Part shown: in pieces, positions 17,232 through 25,724 of the stretch
Layout: every line of letters begins with the position of its first letter
How positions within the stretch are numbered: position 1 is the first letter of the stretch
From: Neisseria macacae ATCC 33926
GTDB taxonomy: Bacteria > Pseudomonadota > Gammaproteobacteria > Burkholderiales > Neisseriaceae
Assembly (NCBI RefSeq): GCF_022749495.1
Contig: NZ_CP094241.1
Coordinates: 1,674,001 to 1,738,000 of the forward strand
Direction: 5' to 3'
DNA length: 64,000 bases
Made by a program: the position numbers and the translations under genes
The notes under the pieces: generated by a model
The model's database searches: none
What the model saw: the letters and a program-made list of their open reading frames with translations, nothing else
What the model was told of the DNA's origin: nothing

Positions 17232-17300
17232 AGCAAGCTGTAGCCCGTATAACATACTTATTTAATCTGTAGCGCGTGCCAGCAGCACGCACGTATTTTT
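17232..17300 (+). repeat. Inter-cassette repeat, diverged
   Basis: AGCAAGCTGTAGCCCGTAT, then GTAGCGCGTGCCAGCAGCACGCACGT, in which GCGTGC...GCACGC forms a small hairpin. A variant of the blocks at 8166 and 15648. Confidence 0.45.
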
Positions 17301-17331
17301 ATCTATTAGCATTTCAGCACAAAATCCCATC

Positions 17332-18599
17332 ATGGCCCTCAACAAAATCGCCCGCAAAGACAGCGACTTTAGAGTCGTCTTTATCCTCCCCGATTTCTGT
17401 TGGGCGCCCCCTCCTGCTCCTCCTGTCACACCCATCCCCTTCCCGCTCTTCGCCGACTTGGGCAATGCCAAAACCGTTGCCAAAGACGTCCGCCTCAACC
17501 GCAAGCCCGCCTTCGTCTTCAAGGCCAGTAAAACCAACCGCACTACCGGTGACGAACCCGCCCTTCCGGGCCGCAAGGGCATACTTTCCCGTACCGCCAC
17601 CAAACCCGCCTGGCCGATGATGCATTCTTCTTCGGTTAAAATCCGCAAGCGCCACATCATTCGCGCCGGCGATATGTTCCACATGAACAACAAGTTCAAG
17701 AAGAAACTGCCGCCCAAACCCTGTATTTCCTGCAAAGCCGCCGCCGCTGCCGGCCGCCCGGTCAATTCGTTTGGGACGGCAGCCATCTGCTGCAAGAAAT
17801 CCATTCGGACGGCAGGTATACCTATATCTATACCGACCAAGACTCCTACGAGCCTTTAGCCCAAGTCCGCGATTGGACAACCGAAGACGGCGAAAACCGC
17901 CAACAAACCCGCTACTTCCACTGCGACCAAATCGGCATCCCAAGAGAAATGACCGATAAGGACGGCAACCTCTTATGGTTCGGCAACTACACCGGCTGGG
18001 GTCGTCTGAAAGAAGAAACCAAGGTAACGGATAGCGCATACCAACCCTTCCGTCTGCAAAACCAGTACGCCGACCGCGAGACGGGGCTGCATTACAACCT
18101 ATTCAGGTATTATGCGCCTGATGCGGGTCGGTTTGTGAATCAAGACCCGATTGGGTTGTTGGGTGGTAGTAACTTATATCTATTTGCACCAAATATTCAT
18201 AATTGGATTGATCCTTTGGGATGGGAAAAAGATTGGGTCAAATATGAAGAAAAAATTCGAAAATTATATCCTACACGTAGTAAAAGAAAATATAAAGGGA
18301 GTGATTGTGAAGGTGTAGCAGATGGGATTGCTAATGTTAATGGCAAAGAAACAGCTATTGAAGCTAAATATATAAATAAATGGAAAAATTCTGCATACAA
18401 TCCGGAAAGTTTCTTTTCTAAATGTATTAAAAAAGATGGAACAGAAGAAGAAAGACTTATAGATCAAGCAAAAAGATATACAAAATGCTTTGACCAAGTT
18501 ATATATCATACAAATAGTAAGGAATTTGTTGATCATTACTCAAAAGTTTTTGCAAAAGAAGGTTTAACAAATATTATTTTTATAATTACGAAAGCATAG
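17332..18599 (+). pseudogene. Rhs remnant: DUF4150 head joined out of frame to Rhs tail with PD-(D/E)XK-like nuclease tip
   Basis: ATG 17332 opens a second copy of the DUF4150 head (148 residues nearly identical to 8280 onward). At about 17765 it jumps straight to the end of the Rhs core (TTCGTTTGGGACGGCAGCC) with a changed frame, so the head frame ends at 17859. The Rhs frame then reads on to 18599 (FVNQDPIGLLGG...IDPLGW). The tip (18225-18596) has CEGVADGIANVNGKETAIEAKYI, an Asp followed by E-x-K, typical of restriction-endonuclease-like toxins. About 3.1 kb of head and shell is missing relative to 8280. From the sequence as given no head-tail fusion protein can be made. Confidence 0.8.
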
Positions 18600-18609
18600 G
18601 AAGTGTTAA

Positions 18610-19020
18610 ATGAAAAAAGTGAGCCATAAAATTAATGTAATAAAGCAAATAGAAAACACTGTTGATATAGTTGGTAATCATCCCAACCAAAATCCTGATA
18701 GAGTGTTTTTATATATTAATTATGATATACAAAGTTTTGAAGATTCATTTGATGAAATTTTTAGTATTCCTGAATTGGAATCGGAAGATTTTTGTTTGAT
18801 TTCATCCAACTGTGAAATCACTTTACCTAATGGAGAAAAATTTTGTGGAATATCTTTCAAAAGTAACTCAAATAAAGAATTAATTCTTCAAAAGATTAAA
18901 AACCATTTTGAGAAAAAAGGATATCAATATGGGGTTATTAGAAACAATAATTTAATATTAAGTACAAAGAATGTAATTAATTTAGATGATTGTTCCGCTA
19001 TCCTTTATGACTATGATTAA
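18610..19020 (+). CDS. Putative immunity protein for the PD-(D/E)XK-like tip
   Basis: 136 residues, ATG 18610, preceded by AGGAAG. It is soluble, acidic and ends in DYD. It lies 10 bp after the toxin stop. No recognised family. Acidic surface and lack of a signal suit a protein that blocks a cytoplasmic nuclease. Confidence 0.7.
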   Translation: MKKVSHKINVIKQIENTVDIVGNHPNQNPDRVFLYINYDIQSFEDSFDEIFSIPELESEDFCLISSNCEITLPNGEKFCGISFKSNSNKELILQKIKNHFEKKGYQYGVIRNNNLILSTKNVINLDDCSAILYDYD

Positions 19021-19038
19021 TACTCAATGAACTTAGAT

Positions 19039-19133
19039 AGCAAGCCGTAGCCTGCGTAGGCAGCTTGTATCTGGTACGCACGCAGTTTCTGCCTTTCAGA
19101 CGACCTCAATCCTTTTTCGAGGTCGTCTGAAAT
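19039..19133. repeat. Inter-cassette repeat plus inward-facing DUS pair
   Basis: AGCAAGCCGTAGCC at 19039, GGTACGCACGCAG, then TTTCAGACGACCTC at 19094-19107 and GAGGTCGTCTGAAA at 19119-19132, a hairpin whose arms are in reverse order to most copies. Nearly the same block stands at 20841-20961. Confidence 0.55.
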
Positions 19134-19430
19134 ATTTATTTCGTAACAATCTAAGCCAAAATCGCCTACGAATACGGCCAGGACGGTCTGCCGACCCGAC
19201 GCACCAATGCGCTGGGCCATACCTTCGGCTACCATTACGACAAAGCCCGCCGCTTAGTCGGCCTCACCAATGAAAACGGTGCGCGCTACCGCTTTGCCTA
19301 CGACGTCCTCGACCGCCTGATTGCCGAAAGCGGTTTCGACCATAAGCTCACCGGCTACCGCTACAACGCCGGCAACGAGCTGGTCGAGCAGCGCGAATTC
19401 GGCGACGACGCCTCCCTCGCCGCCAAACTG

Positions 19431-20396
19431 ATGGCGCAACTGGGCGGACGACCCGTCCCCAAAAAAGACGCCACCCCGCTTTCAGACGACCTCGACAGCC
19501 AAACCCGCTTCGTTTGGGATGGCAGCCATTTGCTGCAAGAAGTCCATTCTGATGGCAGATATACCTATATCTACACCGATCCGAGCAGCTATGAACCGCT
19601 GGCACAAGTCCGCGATTGGACAACCGCAGAAGACGAAAACCGACAAGAAACAAACTACTTCCATTGCGACCAAATCGGCATCCCGCGCGAGATGACCGAT
19701 AAGGACGGCAATCTCTTGTGGTTCGGCAACTACACCGGCTGGGGTCGTCTGAAAGAAGAAACCAGAGTAACAGATACTGCATACCAACCGTTCCGCCTGC
19801 AAAACCAGTATGCCGACCGCGAGACGGGGCTGCATTACAACTTCCTCAGGTACTACGAACCTGATGCGGGTCGGTTTGTGAGTCAGGATCCGATCAAGCT
19901 TTTGGGCGGGGATAATCTTTATTTTTTTGCACCGAATCCCCTAAATTGGTTGGACGAATTAGGTCTAAGAAGCCGATGGCTTCGCAACATGTTAAAAAAT
20001 AAAGATAAAACAATTAGCCCAGTAGATGGTAGAACCGTTTATCAAGATGATAGGATTATTGATTGGGCAAAATCAGACATATGCAAAATGTATAAAGATG
20101 GAGCTGCTGCTAAAGGTACTGATGGGAAAAGTATACAGTTGCATCATGTAGAAGGCAAAGAACCTGGCCCCATGTTAGAAATACTAGCCTCTATACATTT
20201 AAGCTTTAAAAAACAAAGCAATGGGAAAAATATATATAACCTACTACACCCTTATGTTAAACCAGGGTATCAATCGTTTCGTAGAAATCCAAATTTAAAT
20301 GCTAGTTATGAGAACTTTCGCAAAGAACACTGGAAGAAACGTGCAGAAAGCTATTTAAAATCACGAGGGAAATGTGCAGAAGAAGAATGTGGATAA
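19431..20396 (+). CDS. Orphan Rhs cassette with internal deletion and LHH (HNH/EndoVII-type) nuclease tip
   Basis: Rhs homology starts at about 19167 in frame (open from 19155); the first ATG is 19431. After PVPKKDATPLSDDLDSQT the sequence jumps to RFVWDG, removing about 1.2 kb of shell in frame. The two joined sites share TTTCAGACGACCTCGACA, an uptake sequence. The core ends FVSQDPIKLLGG...DELGL. The tip (19968-20393) has LHHVEGKEPGP, HLSF, LHPY and a late HWKKRAESY, the layout of the LHH nuclease family of the HNH/Endonuclease VII group. Confidence 0.8.
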   Translation: MAQLGGRPVPKKDATPLSDDLDSQTRFVWDGSHLLQEVHSDGRYTYIYTDPSSYEPLAQVRDWTTAEDENRQETNYFHCDQIGIPREMTDKDGNLLWFGNYTGWGRLKEETRVTDTAYQPFRLQNQYADRETGLHYNFLRYYEPDAGRFVSQDPIKLLGGDNLYFFAPNPLNWLDELGLRSRWLRNMLKNKDKTISPVDGRTVYQDDRIIDWAKSDICKMYKDGAAAKGTDGKSIQLHHVEGKEPGPMLEILASIHLSFKKQSNGKNIYNLLHPYVKPGYQSFRRNPNLNASYENFRKEHWKKRAESYLKSRGKCAEEECG

Positions 20397-20427
20397 TTTC
20401 TATTACTTTTTACTAAAGGACTATATT

Positions 20428-20838
20428 ATGAAAGAAATCTTTAAACAATATAAACTCCCAACATCTTATTTAGAACTCCTGGATAAATATAAAAATGGGC
20501 TTTCTCAAATATTATACAATTCAGAGGATAATATAAATTTTGATGAAGCATTGTTTTATGACTTATGGAGTAAAGAAACTCTTTTTGAGTATACATTTTC
20601 AGATTGCCCAAATTATCAAATTCCATTAAATATTATTAATGAAATAATTATAGACTTTAAAGAACCAGATTATTTTAATGAAAAGATAGTTAAAAATATG
20701 TTTGCAATAGGTCTACAAGATTCAGGATTTTTATGTTTTAATCCAGAGGATAACTCTCTTTGTGTTTTATATCCTGATGGATTTATAACGACAATTGCTT
20801 CATCATTTGATTTCTTTATCAATAATATCAAGGAATAA
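20428..20838 (+). CDS. Putative immunity protein (SUKH-like) for the LHH tip
   Basis: 136 residues from ATG 20428, with AAAGGA 8 bases upstream; the upstream in-frame ATG (20374) overlaps the toxin. The C-terminal half (FAIGLQDSGFLCFNPEDN, then SSFDFFINNI) follows the SUKH/SMI1-KNR4 pattern of a strand, NPED-type turn and closing helix. SUKH proteins commonly protect against HNH-type toxins. Family call moderate. Confidence 0.65.
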   Translation: MKEIFKQYKLPTSYLELLDKYKNGLSQILYNSEDNINFDEALFYDLWSKETLFEYTFSDCPNYQIPLNIINEIIIDFKEPDYFNEKIVKNMFAIGLQDSGFLCFNPEDNSLCVLYPDGFITTIASSFDFFINNIKE

Positions 20839-20840
20839 TT

Positions 20841-20961
20841 AACAAGCAAGCCGCAGTCCGTACAAAACCTCCAATCCCGACGTAGGGTGTGTGCGGTACG
20901 CACGCACACGGGTTCTGCTTTTCAGACGACCTCAATCCTTTTTTTGAGGTCGTCTGAAAAC
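20841..20961. repeat. Inter-cassette repeat plus DUS pair
   Basis: Contains AAGCCGCAG, CCTCCAATCCCGACGTAGG and GTGTGCGGTACGCACGC, then TTCAGACGACCTCAATCC and GAGGTCGTCTGAAAACC. The second DUS is also the start of Rhs homology (GRLKTHTDG). Confidence 0.6.
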
Positions 20962-21595
20962 CCATACCGACGGCGAAGGTCATACCACTTCCTACGAATA
21001 CGGCCAGGACGGTCTGCCGACCCGACGCACCAATGCCTTGGGACACACCTTCGGCTACCATTACGACAAAGCCCGCCGCTTGGTCGGCCTCACCAATGAA
21101 AACGGTGCGCGCTACCGCTTTGCCTACGACGTCCTCGACCGCCTGATTGCCGAAAGCGGTTTCGACCATAAGCTGACCGGCTACCGCTACAATGCCGGCA
21201 ACGAACTGGTCGAGCAGCGCGAATTCGGCGACGACGCCTCCCTCGCCGCCAAACTGATGGCGCAACTGGGCGGACAACCCGTCCCCAAAAAAGACGCCAC
21301 CCCGCTTTCAGACGACCTCGACAGCCAAACCCCGCTGCGGATTACCGAGTTCAAACGCGATATATTGGGACGCCTAATCCACACCCTCGCCCGCGATAAC
21401 GACAAGGTTCAGGAAACCGCTTACCAATACGACTTGGACGGCAACCTCGTCCGCGCAACCAACAGCCAAAGCATCACCTGATTCGACTACGACGAAAACG
21501 GCTGACTCATCGTCCAACACCAATAGAAAGTGTCGAGCAAGGAAGAGAGCACCCGAAACGGATTGTCCGACACCGACTGGCGAGATTTATAGTGA
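20950..21595 (+). pseudogene. Decayed Rhs core fragment without toxin tip
   Basis: In-frame Rhs sequence from the uptake sequence at about 20950 to a TGA at 21479-21481 (TGC in sister copies, SITCF). Further stops follow (GGCTGA, CAATAG) and homology fades by about 21595 with deletions. No tip remains before the next gene. This is the most degraded member of the array, at its right end. Confidence 0.75.
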
Positions 21596-21682
21596 CAACG
21601 AGGTCATCGCTGACATCGAACGCGATAATAGGCTCTTTCTTATAATGCCGCCCCTAAAAATAAAATATTAAGGATAGGTTCT

Positions 21683-22174
21683 ATGTGCAATGACGCTTAT
21701 CATACTGATAATTTTTTAAAAGCTAGTTATTTTCTTGAAAATGAAGATTATCAGAGAGCTTTTTATTTTTTGAAGAAAGGAGCTTTGCAAGGAGATGTTA
21801 ATTGTTATAATAATTTAGCAGTTTTATATGATCTTGGATATGGGATTGAAAAAAATCCACTTTTGGCGCTTAAATGGTATAGAAAAAGTTGGCAATATGA
21901 AGGGAAAAGTGGTGGGGTATGTTCTAATATTGCATCACTTTATGCCGGTTTAGGCAATATCAGGCAGGCTAAATTTTGGTGGAATAAAGCAATATTAGAA
22001 TTAAATGATGGAGATGCAGCTCTTGATTATGCAAAATTCTTAATTAATAGGAAAAACAAGAGGGATTATCATAAGATAATAGAATTACTTAAGTTTGCTA
22101 TCAAGAGCGATTATATTACTGAAATCTCTAAGGAAGAAGCTGGTCAATTATTGAAAAATCTAGAAAGCACATAA
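21683..22174 (+). CDS. Sel1-repeat protein, orphan immunity candidate
   Basis: 163 residues, ATG 21683 preceded by AAGGATAGG. It shows Sel1/TPR-like repeats: DYQRAFYFLKKGALQGDVNC, NNLAVLYDLGYGIEKNPLLA and LKWYRKS, then a diverged third. Sel1 proteins are helical scaffolds, and several serve as immunity proteins beside Rhs or MafB toxins. Its presumed toxin has been lost, since only Rhs debris lies upstream. AT-rich like the other immunity genes. Confidence 0.75.
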   Translation: MCNDAYHTDNFLKASYFLENEDYQRAFYFLKKGALQGDVNCYNNLAVLYDLGYGIEKNPLLALKWYRKSWQYEGKSGGVCSNIASLYAGLGNIRQAKFWWNKAILELNDGDAALDYAKFLINRKNKRDYHKIIELLKFAIKSDYITEISKEEAGQLLKNLEST

Positions 22175-22209
22175 ACTTAGTAAACCATATAAAGATCAAA
22201 CCATACAGT

Positions 22210-22242
22210 AAGGTCGTCTGAAATTAATTTCAGACGACCTTT
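22210..22242. terminator. DUS hairpin between convergent genes
   Basis: AAGGTCGTCTGAAATT pairs with AATTTCAGACGACCTT, then a T-run. Serves the Sel1 gene and purM on the other strand; marks the right end of the Rhs array. Confidence 0.8.
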
Positions 22243-22264
22243 TATTTAGCTTCAGGCTTGTGAT

Positions 22265-23299
22265 TTAAGCCACTTGTGTTTGATGCTCGTCGCCGTTGCG
22301 TTCGCGTATTTTGCCCAAACGGTAAACGGTTTCGCCTTGTTCGGTTAAGAACGCCTGCACCGCGTCGGCATCTTCTTCGGCAATCACGACCACCATGCCG
22401 ATGCCGCAGTTGAAGGTGCGGTACATTTCTTGCGTTTCCACATTGCCGGCCTGTTGCAGCCATTGGAACAGCTTGGGCAATTCCCACGCTTTGGCGTCGA
22501 TTTGGGCAACGGTGTTTTCCGGCAGGATGCGCGGCACGTTTTCAGTGATGCCGCCGCCAGTGATGTGCGCCATGCCTTTAATAGTGAATTTTTCCAAAGC
22601 GGCGAGGATGGGTTTCACATACAGGCGGGTCGGGGCGATGATGGTTTCGCGCAGGGTTTTGCCATTGTCGAACTCGGCATCCAAATCGGGATTGTCGCGG
22701 GCGATGATTTTGCGGACGAGGGAGTAGCCGTTGGAATGTGCGCCGTTGGAAGCCAGACCCAACACGATGTCGCCTGCTTTGATGCTTCGGCCGTTGATAA
22801 CGCGCTCTTTTTCAACCACGCCGACGGCGAAGCCTGCCAAGTCGTATTCGCCTTCGGGATACATACCGGGCATTTCGGCGGTTTCGCCGCCGATAAGGGC
22901 GCAGCCGGATTCTTCGCAGCCTTGGGCGATGCCTTTAATCACGTCGGTAGCGCGGGCGACGTCGAGTTTGCCGCAGGCGAAATAGTCGAGGAAGAACAAA
23001 GGTTCTGCGCCTTGAACCAAAATATCGTTGACGCTCATGGCGACGAGGTCGATGCCGACGGTGTCGTGTTTGTCCCAATCGAAGGCGAGTTTGAGCTTGG
23101 TGCCCACGCCGTCAGTGCCGCTGACAAGGACGGGATTTTTGTATTTTTTGCTGATTTCGACCAATGCGCCGAAGCCGCCCAAATCACCCAACACTTCGGG
23201 ACGCATGGTGCGTTTGGCAAAAGGTTTGATGTTTTCGACCAGTTGGTCGCCTGCGTCGATGTCGACACCTGCGTCGCGGTAGCTGAGTGGAGTGCTCAT
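22265..23299 (-). CDS. purM: Phosphoribosylformylglycinamidine cyclo-ligase (AIR synthetase)
   Basis: 344 residues, the usual length. It closes the imidazole ring, making AIR from FGAM with ATP, in purine synthesis. It starts MSTPLSYRDAGVDIDAGDQL and has the ATP-binding SGTDGVGTKL and GGETAEMPGMY motifs plus GGGITENVPR near the C-terminus. It stands alone here; purE lies 6 kb to the right. Confidence 0.97.
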   Translation of the reverse strand: MSTPLSYRDAGVDIDAGDQLVENIKPFAKRTMRPEVLGDLGGFGALVEISKKYKNPVLVSGTDGVGTKLKLAFDWDKHDTVGIDLVAMSVNDILVQGAEPLFFLDYFACGKLDVARATDVIKGIAQGCEESGCALIGGETAEMPGMYPEGEYDLAGFAVGVVEKERVINGRSIKAGDIVLGLASNGAHSNGYSLVRKIIARDNPDLDAEFDNGKTLRETIIAPTRLYVKPILAALEKFTIKGMAHITGGGITENVPRILPENTVAQIDAKAWELPKLFQWLQQAGNVETQEMYRTFNCGIGMVVVIAEEDADAVQAFLTEQGETVYRLGKIRERNGDEHQTQVA

Positions 23300-23406
23300 G
23301 AATGGGTTCCTTATCGTGATTGGGACGGAAAAACGATGGGGCGTATTTTACCTTATTTTGCAGGCGCGGGCTTGGATTTTTCGGTGATTTTGTAAACAAT
23401 CTGAGG

Positions 23407-23461
23407 TTTCAGACGACCCCGTTTATTCTGTTATACTGGACGGTCAGGGGTCGTCTGAAAA
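23407..23461. repeat. DUS pair in divergent promoter region
   Basis: TTTCAGACGACCCC and GGGGTCGTCTGAAA flank a 28-base loop with GTTATACTGG. It lies between two divergent genes, so it is not a terminator for either; TATACT may be a -10 for the permease. Confidence 0.5.
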
Positions 23462-23503
23462 CGATTGCGGCGGCTCCCGCTGAAACACACATGGAAAGGT
23501 TTT

Positions 23504-24574
23504 ATGTATCAGAAAAAAACGCGCGGCATGAAGCCGTGGATCATTATGGGCTGCGTGATTGCGGCTTTTGTCTGGCTGCTGTACGCGCTGGGCGACATCC
23601 TGACGCCGTTTATTGTGGCGGCGGTGTTGGCTTATGTGTTGAATCCGCTGGTGGAATGGTTGCAGAAAAAACGGATTAAGCGCGGCCCCGCGTCCATGAT
23701 GGTGATGGTATTCGCTTTGCTGTTGCTGCTGTCGCTGATGCTGATTATTGTGCCTATGCTGATCAACCAGTTTAACAATATGGTCAGCCGCATTCCCCAA
23801 ATCGTCGATTTTACGCAAAACAGGCTGCTGCCTTGGCTGAACCATGTGGCGGGCAATTATGTGCATATCGATCAGGATTCGGTAGTCAAATGGTTGCAGT
23901 CGCATACGGGCGAATTGAGCAACACGCTCAAGGCTTGGATGCCGACGCTGATGCGCCAAAGCGGCAACGTCATCAGCGGCATGAGCAACCTGATACTGCT
24001 GCCGCTCTTGCTGTATTATTTCCTTTTGGACTGGAAACGCTGGTCTTACGGCATCAGCGCGTTGGTTCCGCGCCGCTTTATCGACACTTATACGCGCATC
24101 ACAAGCAATATGGATGAAGTTTTGGGCGAGTTCCTGCGCGGGCAGTTGATGGTGATGCTGATTATGGGGCTGGTGTACGGGGTCGGGCTGATGCTGGTCG
24201 GACTGGATTCGGGCTTCGCCATCGGTATGATTGCCGGTATTTTGGTGTTTATCCCGTATTTGGGCGCATTTACCGGACTTTTGTTGGCAACCGTCGCCGC
24301 TTTGCTGCAATTTAGCACATGGCACGGTCTGATTATGGTGTGGGTTGTGTTCGGTATCGGACAATTCCTCGAGAGCTTTATCGTTACCCCGAAAATCGTC
24401 GGCGACCGCATCGGCCTGTCGCCTTTCTGGGTGATTTTCTCGTTGATGGCGTTCGGACAACTGATGGGCTTCGTCGGCATGCTCGCCGGTCTGCCGCTTG
24501 CCGCCGTAACCTTAGTCCTGCTGCGCGAAGGCGTGAATGCTTATTTCCACAGCCGTTTTTACAAACACAAATAA
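23504..24574 (+). CDS. AI-2E family transporter (PerM-like)
   Basis: 356 residues from ATG 23504, preceded by GAAAGG; an in-frame TTG-type start at 23465 would add 13 residues inside the DUS region. It is an inner-membrane protein with about eight spans: two at residues 12-55, a soluble central part with DSVVKWLQ, then a cluster from residue 150 to 340. Family members export small molecules or sodium; the substrate here is unknown. A DUS hairpin follows. Confidence 0.85.
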   Translation: MYQKKTRGMKPWIIMGCVIAAFVWLLYALGDILTPFIVAAVLAYVLNPLVEWLQKKRIKRGPASMMVMVFALLLLLSLMLIIVPMLINQFNNMVSRIPQIVDFTQNRLLPWLNHVAGNYVHIDQDSVVKWLQSHTGELSNTLKAWMPTLMRQSGNVISGMSNLILLPLLLYYFLLDWKRWSYGISALVPRRFIDTYTRITSNMDEVLGEFLRGQLMVMLIMGLVYGVGLMLVGLDSGFAIGMIAGILVFIPYLGAFTGLLLATVAALLQFSTWHGLIMVWVVFGIGQFLESFIVTPKIVGDRIGLSPFWVIFSLMAFGQLMGFVGMLAGLPLAAVTLVLLREGVNAYFHSRFYKHK

Positions 24575-24584
24575 AAGGACAAAA

Positions 24585-24622
24585 AGGTCGTCTGAAAACA
24601 GATATGGGTTTTCAGACGACCT
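24585..24622. terminator. DUS hairpin
   Basis: AGGTCGTCTGAAAAC pairs with GTTTTCAGACGACCT minus minor loop differences. Downstream of the permease and upstream of the 57-residue ORF. Confidence 0.65.
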
Positions 24623-24643
24623 CCCAGCCCTTTTTCGACAGCC

Positions 24644-24817
24644 ATGTTGAACAATTTTGCACTTTGGTTTATATCCGGTTTTCTGTCGATGTTGCTATGG
24701 GAAGTGCTTCCCGTAGACGACGGATACAGCTTTCCGGAAAAAATGAAGGTGTTAATCCTGTTTTCCATCATCATGGCTGTCTTGCAAACCTTTTTCTTTC
24801 CGACACTCACTCCCTGA
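24644..24817 (+). CDS. Small membrane protein, 57 residues
   Basis: The ORF runs from ATG 24644 to TGA 24817: MLNNFALWFISGFLSMLLWE, a short DDGYSFPEK loop, then KVLILFSIIMAVLQTFFFP. Two hydrophobic spans with a polar hairpin look like a designed two-span protein. It fills the gap between the DUS hairpin and the mtnP-like gene, ending 22 bp before it. No clear ribosome site (GACAGCC). Function unknown. Confidence 0.5.
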   Translation: MLNNFALWFISGFLSMLLWEVLPVDDGYSFPEKMKVLILFSIIMAVLQTFFFPTLTP

Positions 24818-24839
24818 AATCACTTACACAAAGGACCAT

Positions 24840-25556
24840 ATGTTAGCCATCATCGGCGGCAGCAGCCTGACCAAGCTGCCCGAACTGAGCATCACCGACC
24901 GCAAAATCGTCCGCACCCCCTACGGACTGACCAGCAGCCCCGTCTTAAGCGGCAAACTGGGCAGTCAGGACATTTTCTTCCTCGCACGGCACGGCTTCGG
25001 CCATACCGTCGCGCCACATGAAATCAACTACCGCGCCAACATCTGGGCGTTGCATTCCATAGGTGCGGAATACATCGTCGCCGTTTCCTCCGTCATCAGC
25101 ATCAACGACCGCTTTGAAAACGGCGCACTCGTCCTGCCCGACGACTTGATCGACTACACCTACGGCCGCAAGGACACCTTTTTTGAAGGACAGGAAGAAC
25201 CGGTCGTACACACCGATTTTCTCGAACCCTACTCCGCCGGACTGCGCGAAAAAATTGCCGAACACGCGCAACAGCACCAAATGCCCTTATACACCCAAGC
25301 CGTTTACGGCTGCCTGCAAGGCCCGCGCTGGCCGACCCGCGCCGAAATCCAACGTTACCGCCGCGACGGCGTGGACGTATTGGGTATGACCGGAATGCCC
25401 GAAGCCTTCCTCGCCCGCGAACTGGGCATCCAATACGCCCACTTCTGCGGCATCACCGACATCCGCTGCCTCAGCGGCGGAGCGGAAGGGACGGAATGCG
25501 GCTTGGAAACTGAGCTTGCCATCGGCAAAATCCGCCGTTTGCTTGCGGGTTTGTAA
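24840..25556 (+). CDS. S-methyl-5'-thioadenosine/thioinosine phosphorylase
   Basis: 238 residues, PNP/MTAP family 2. It opens LAIIGGSSL (phosphate loop), has RHGFGHTVAPHEINYRAN, GPRWPTRAEI and the MTGMPEA base-binding segment, and ends with an Asp in ITDIRC. It splits methylthioadenosine or methylthioinosine with phosphate during methionine/polyamine salvage. The short length and sequence resemble the thioinosine-preferring bacterial group, but the preference cannot be read with certainty. Start ATG 24840 after AAAGGACCAT. Confidence 0.85.
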   Translation: MLAIIGGSSLTKLPELSITDRKIVRTPYGLTSSPVLSGKLGSQDIFFLARHGFGHTVAPHEINYRANIWALHSIGAEYIVAVSSVISINDRFENGALVLPDDLIDYTYGRKDTFFEGQEEPVVHTDFLEPYSAGLREKIAEHAQQHQMPLYTQAVYGCLQGPRWPTRAEIQRYRRDGVDVLGMTGMPEAFLARELGIQYAHFCGITDIRCLSGGAEGTECGLETELAIGKIRRLLAGL

Positions 25557-25596
25557 AGGGTGAATGTTTCCCTCTTGATTCTTTAAACCATACAAA

Positions 25597-25626
25597 AAGG
25601 TCGTCTGAAAATTTTCAGACGACCTC
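25597..25626. terminator. Perfect DUS hairpin between convergent genes
   Basis: AAGGTCGTCTGAAAA directly abuts TTTTCAGACGACCTC. Serves the phosphorylase gene and pcnB. Confidence 0.8.
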
Positions 25627-25724
25627 ATCACTAAGATAAATACGGCAGAAACAATTTGACATTCAAACCAACACTTCAGTCCTACAACAAACTAATAAGA
25701 CAAAACCGTTTGCAATCCGTCGAT

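Noticed and set aside
1..22200. CRISPR array
   Set aside because: The repeats are Rhs core, spacer elements and DUS; no evenly spaced short repeats with unique spacers and no cas genes.
22430..23395. 321-residue forward frame
   Set aside because: Exact antisense of purM, which has full family signatures.
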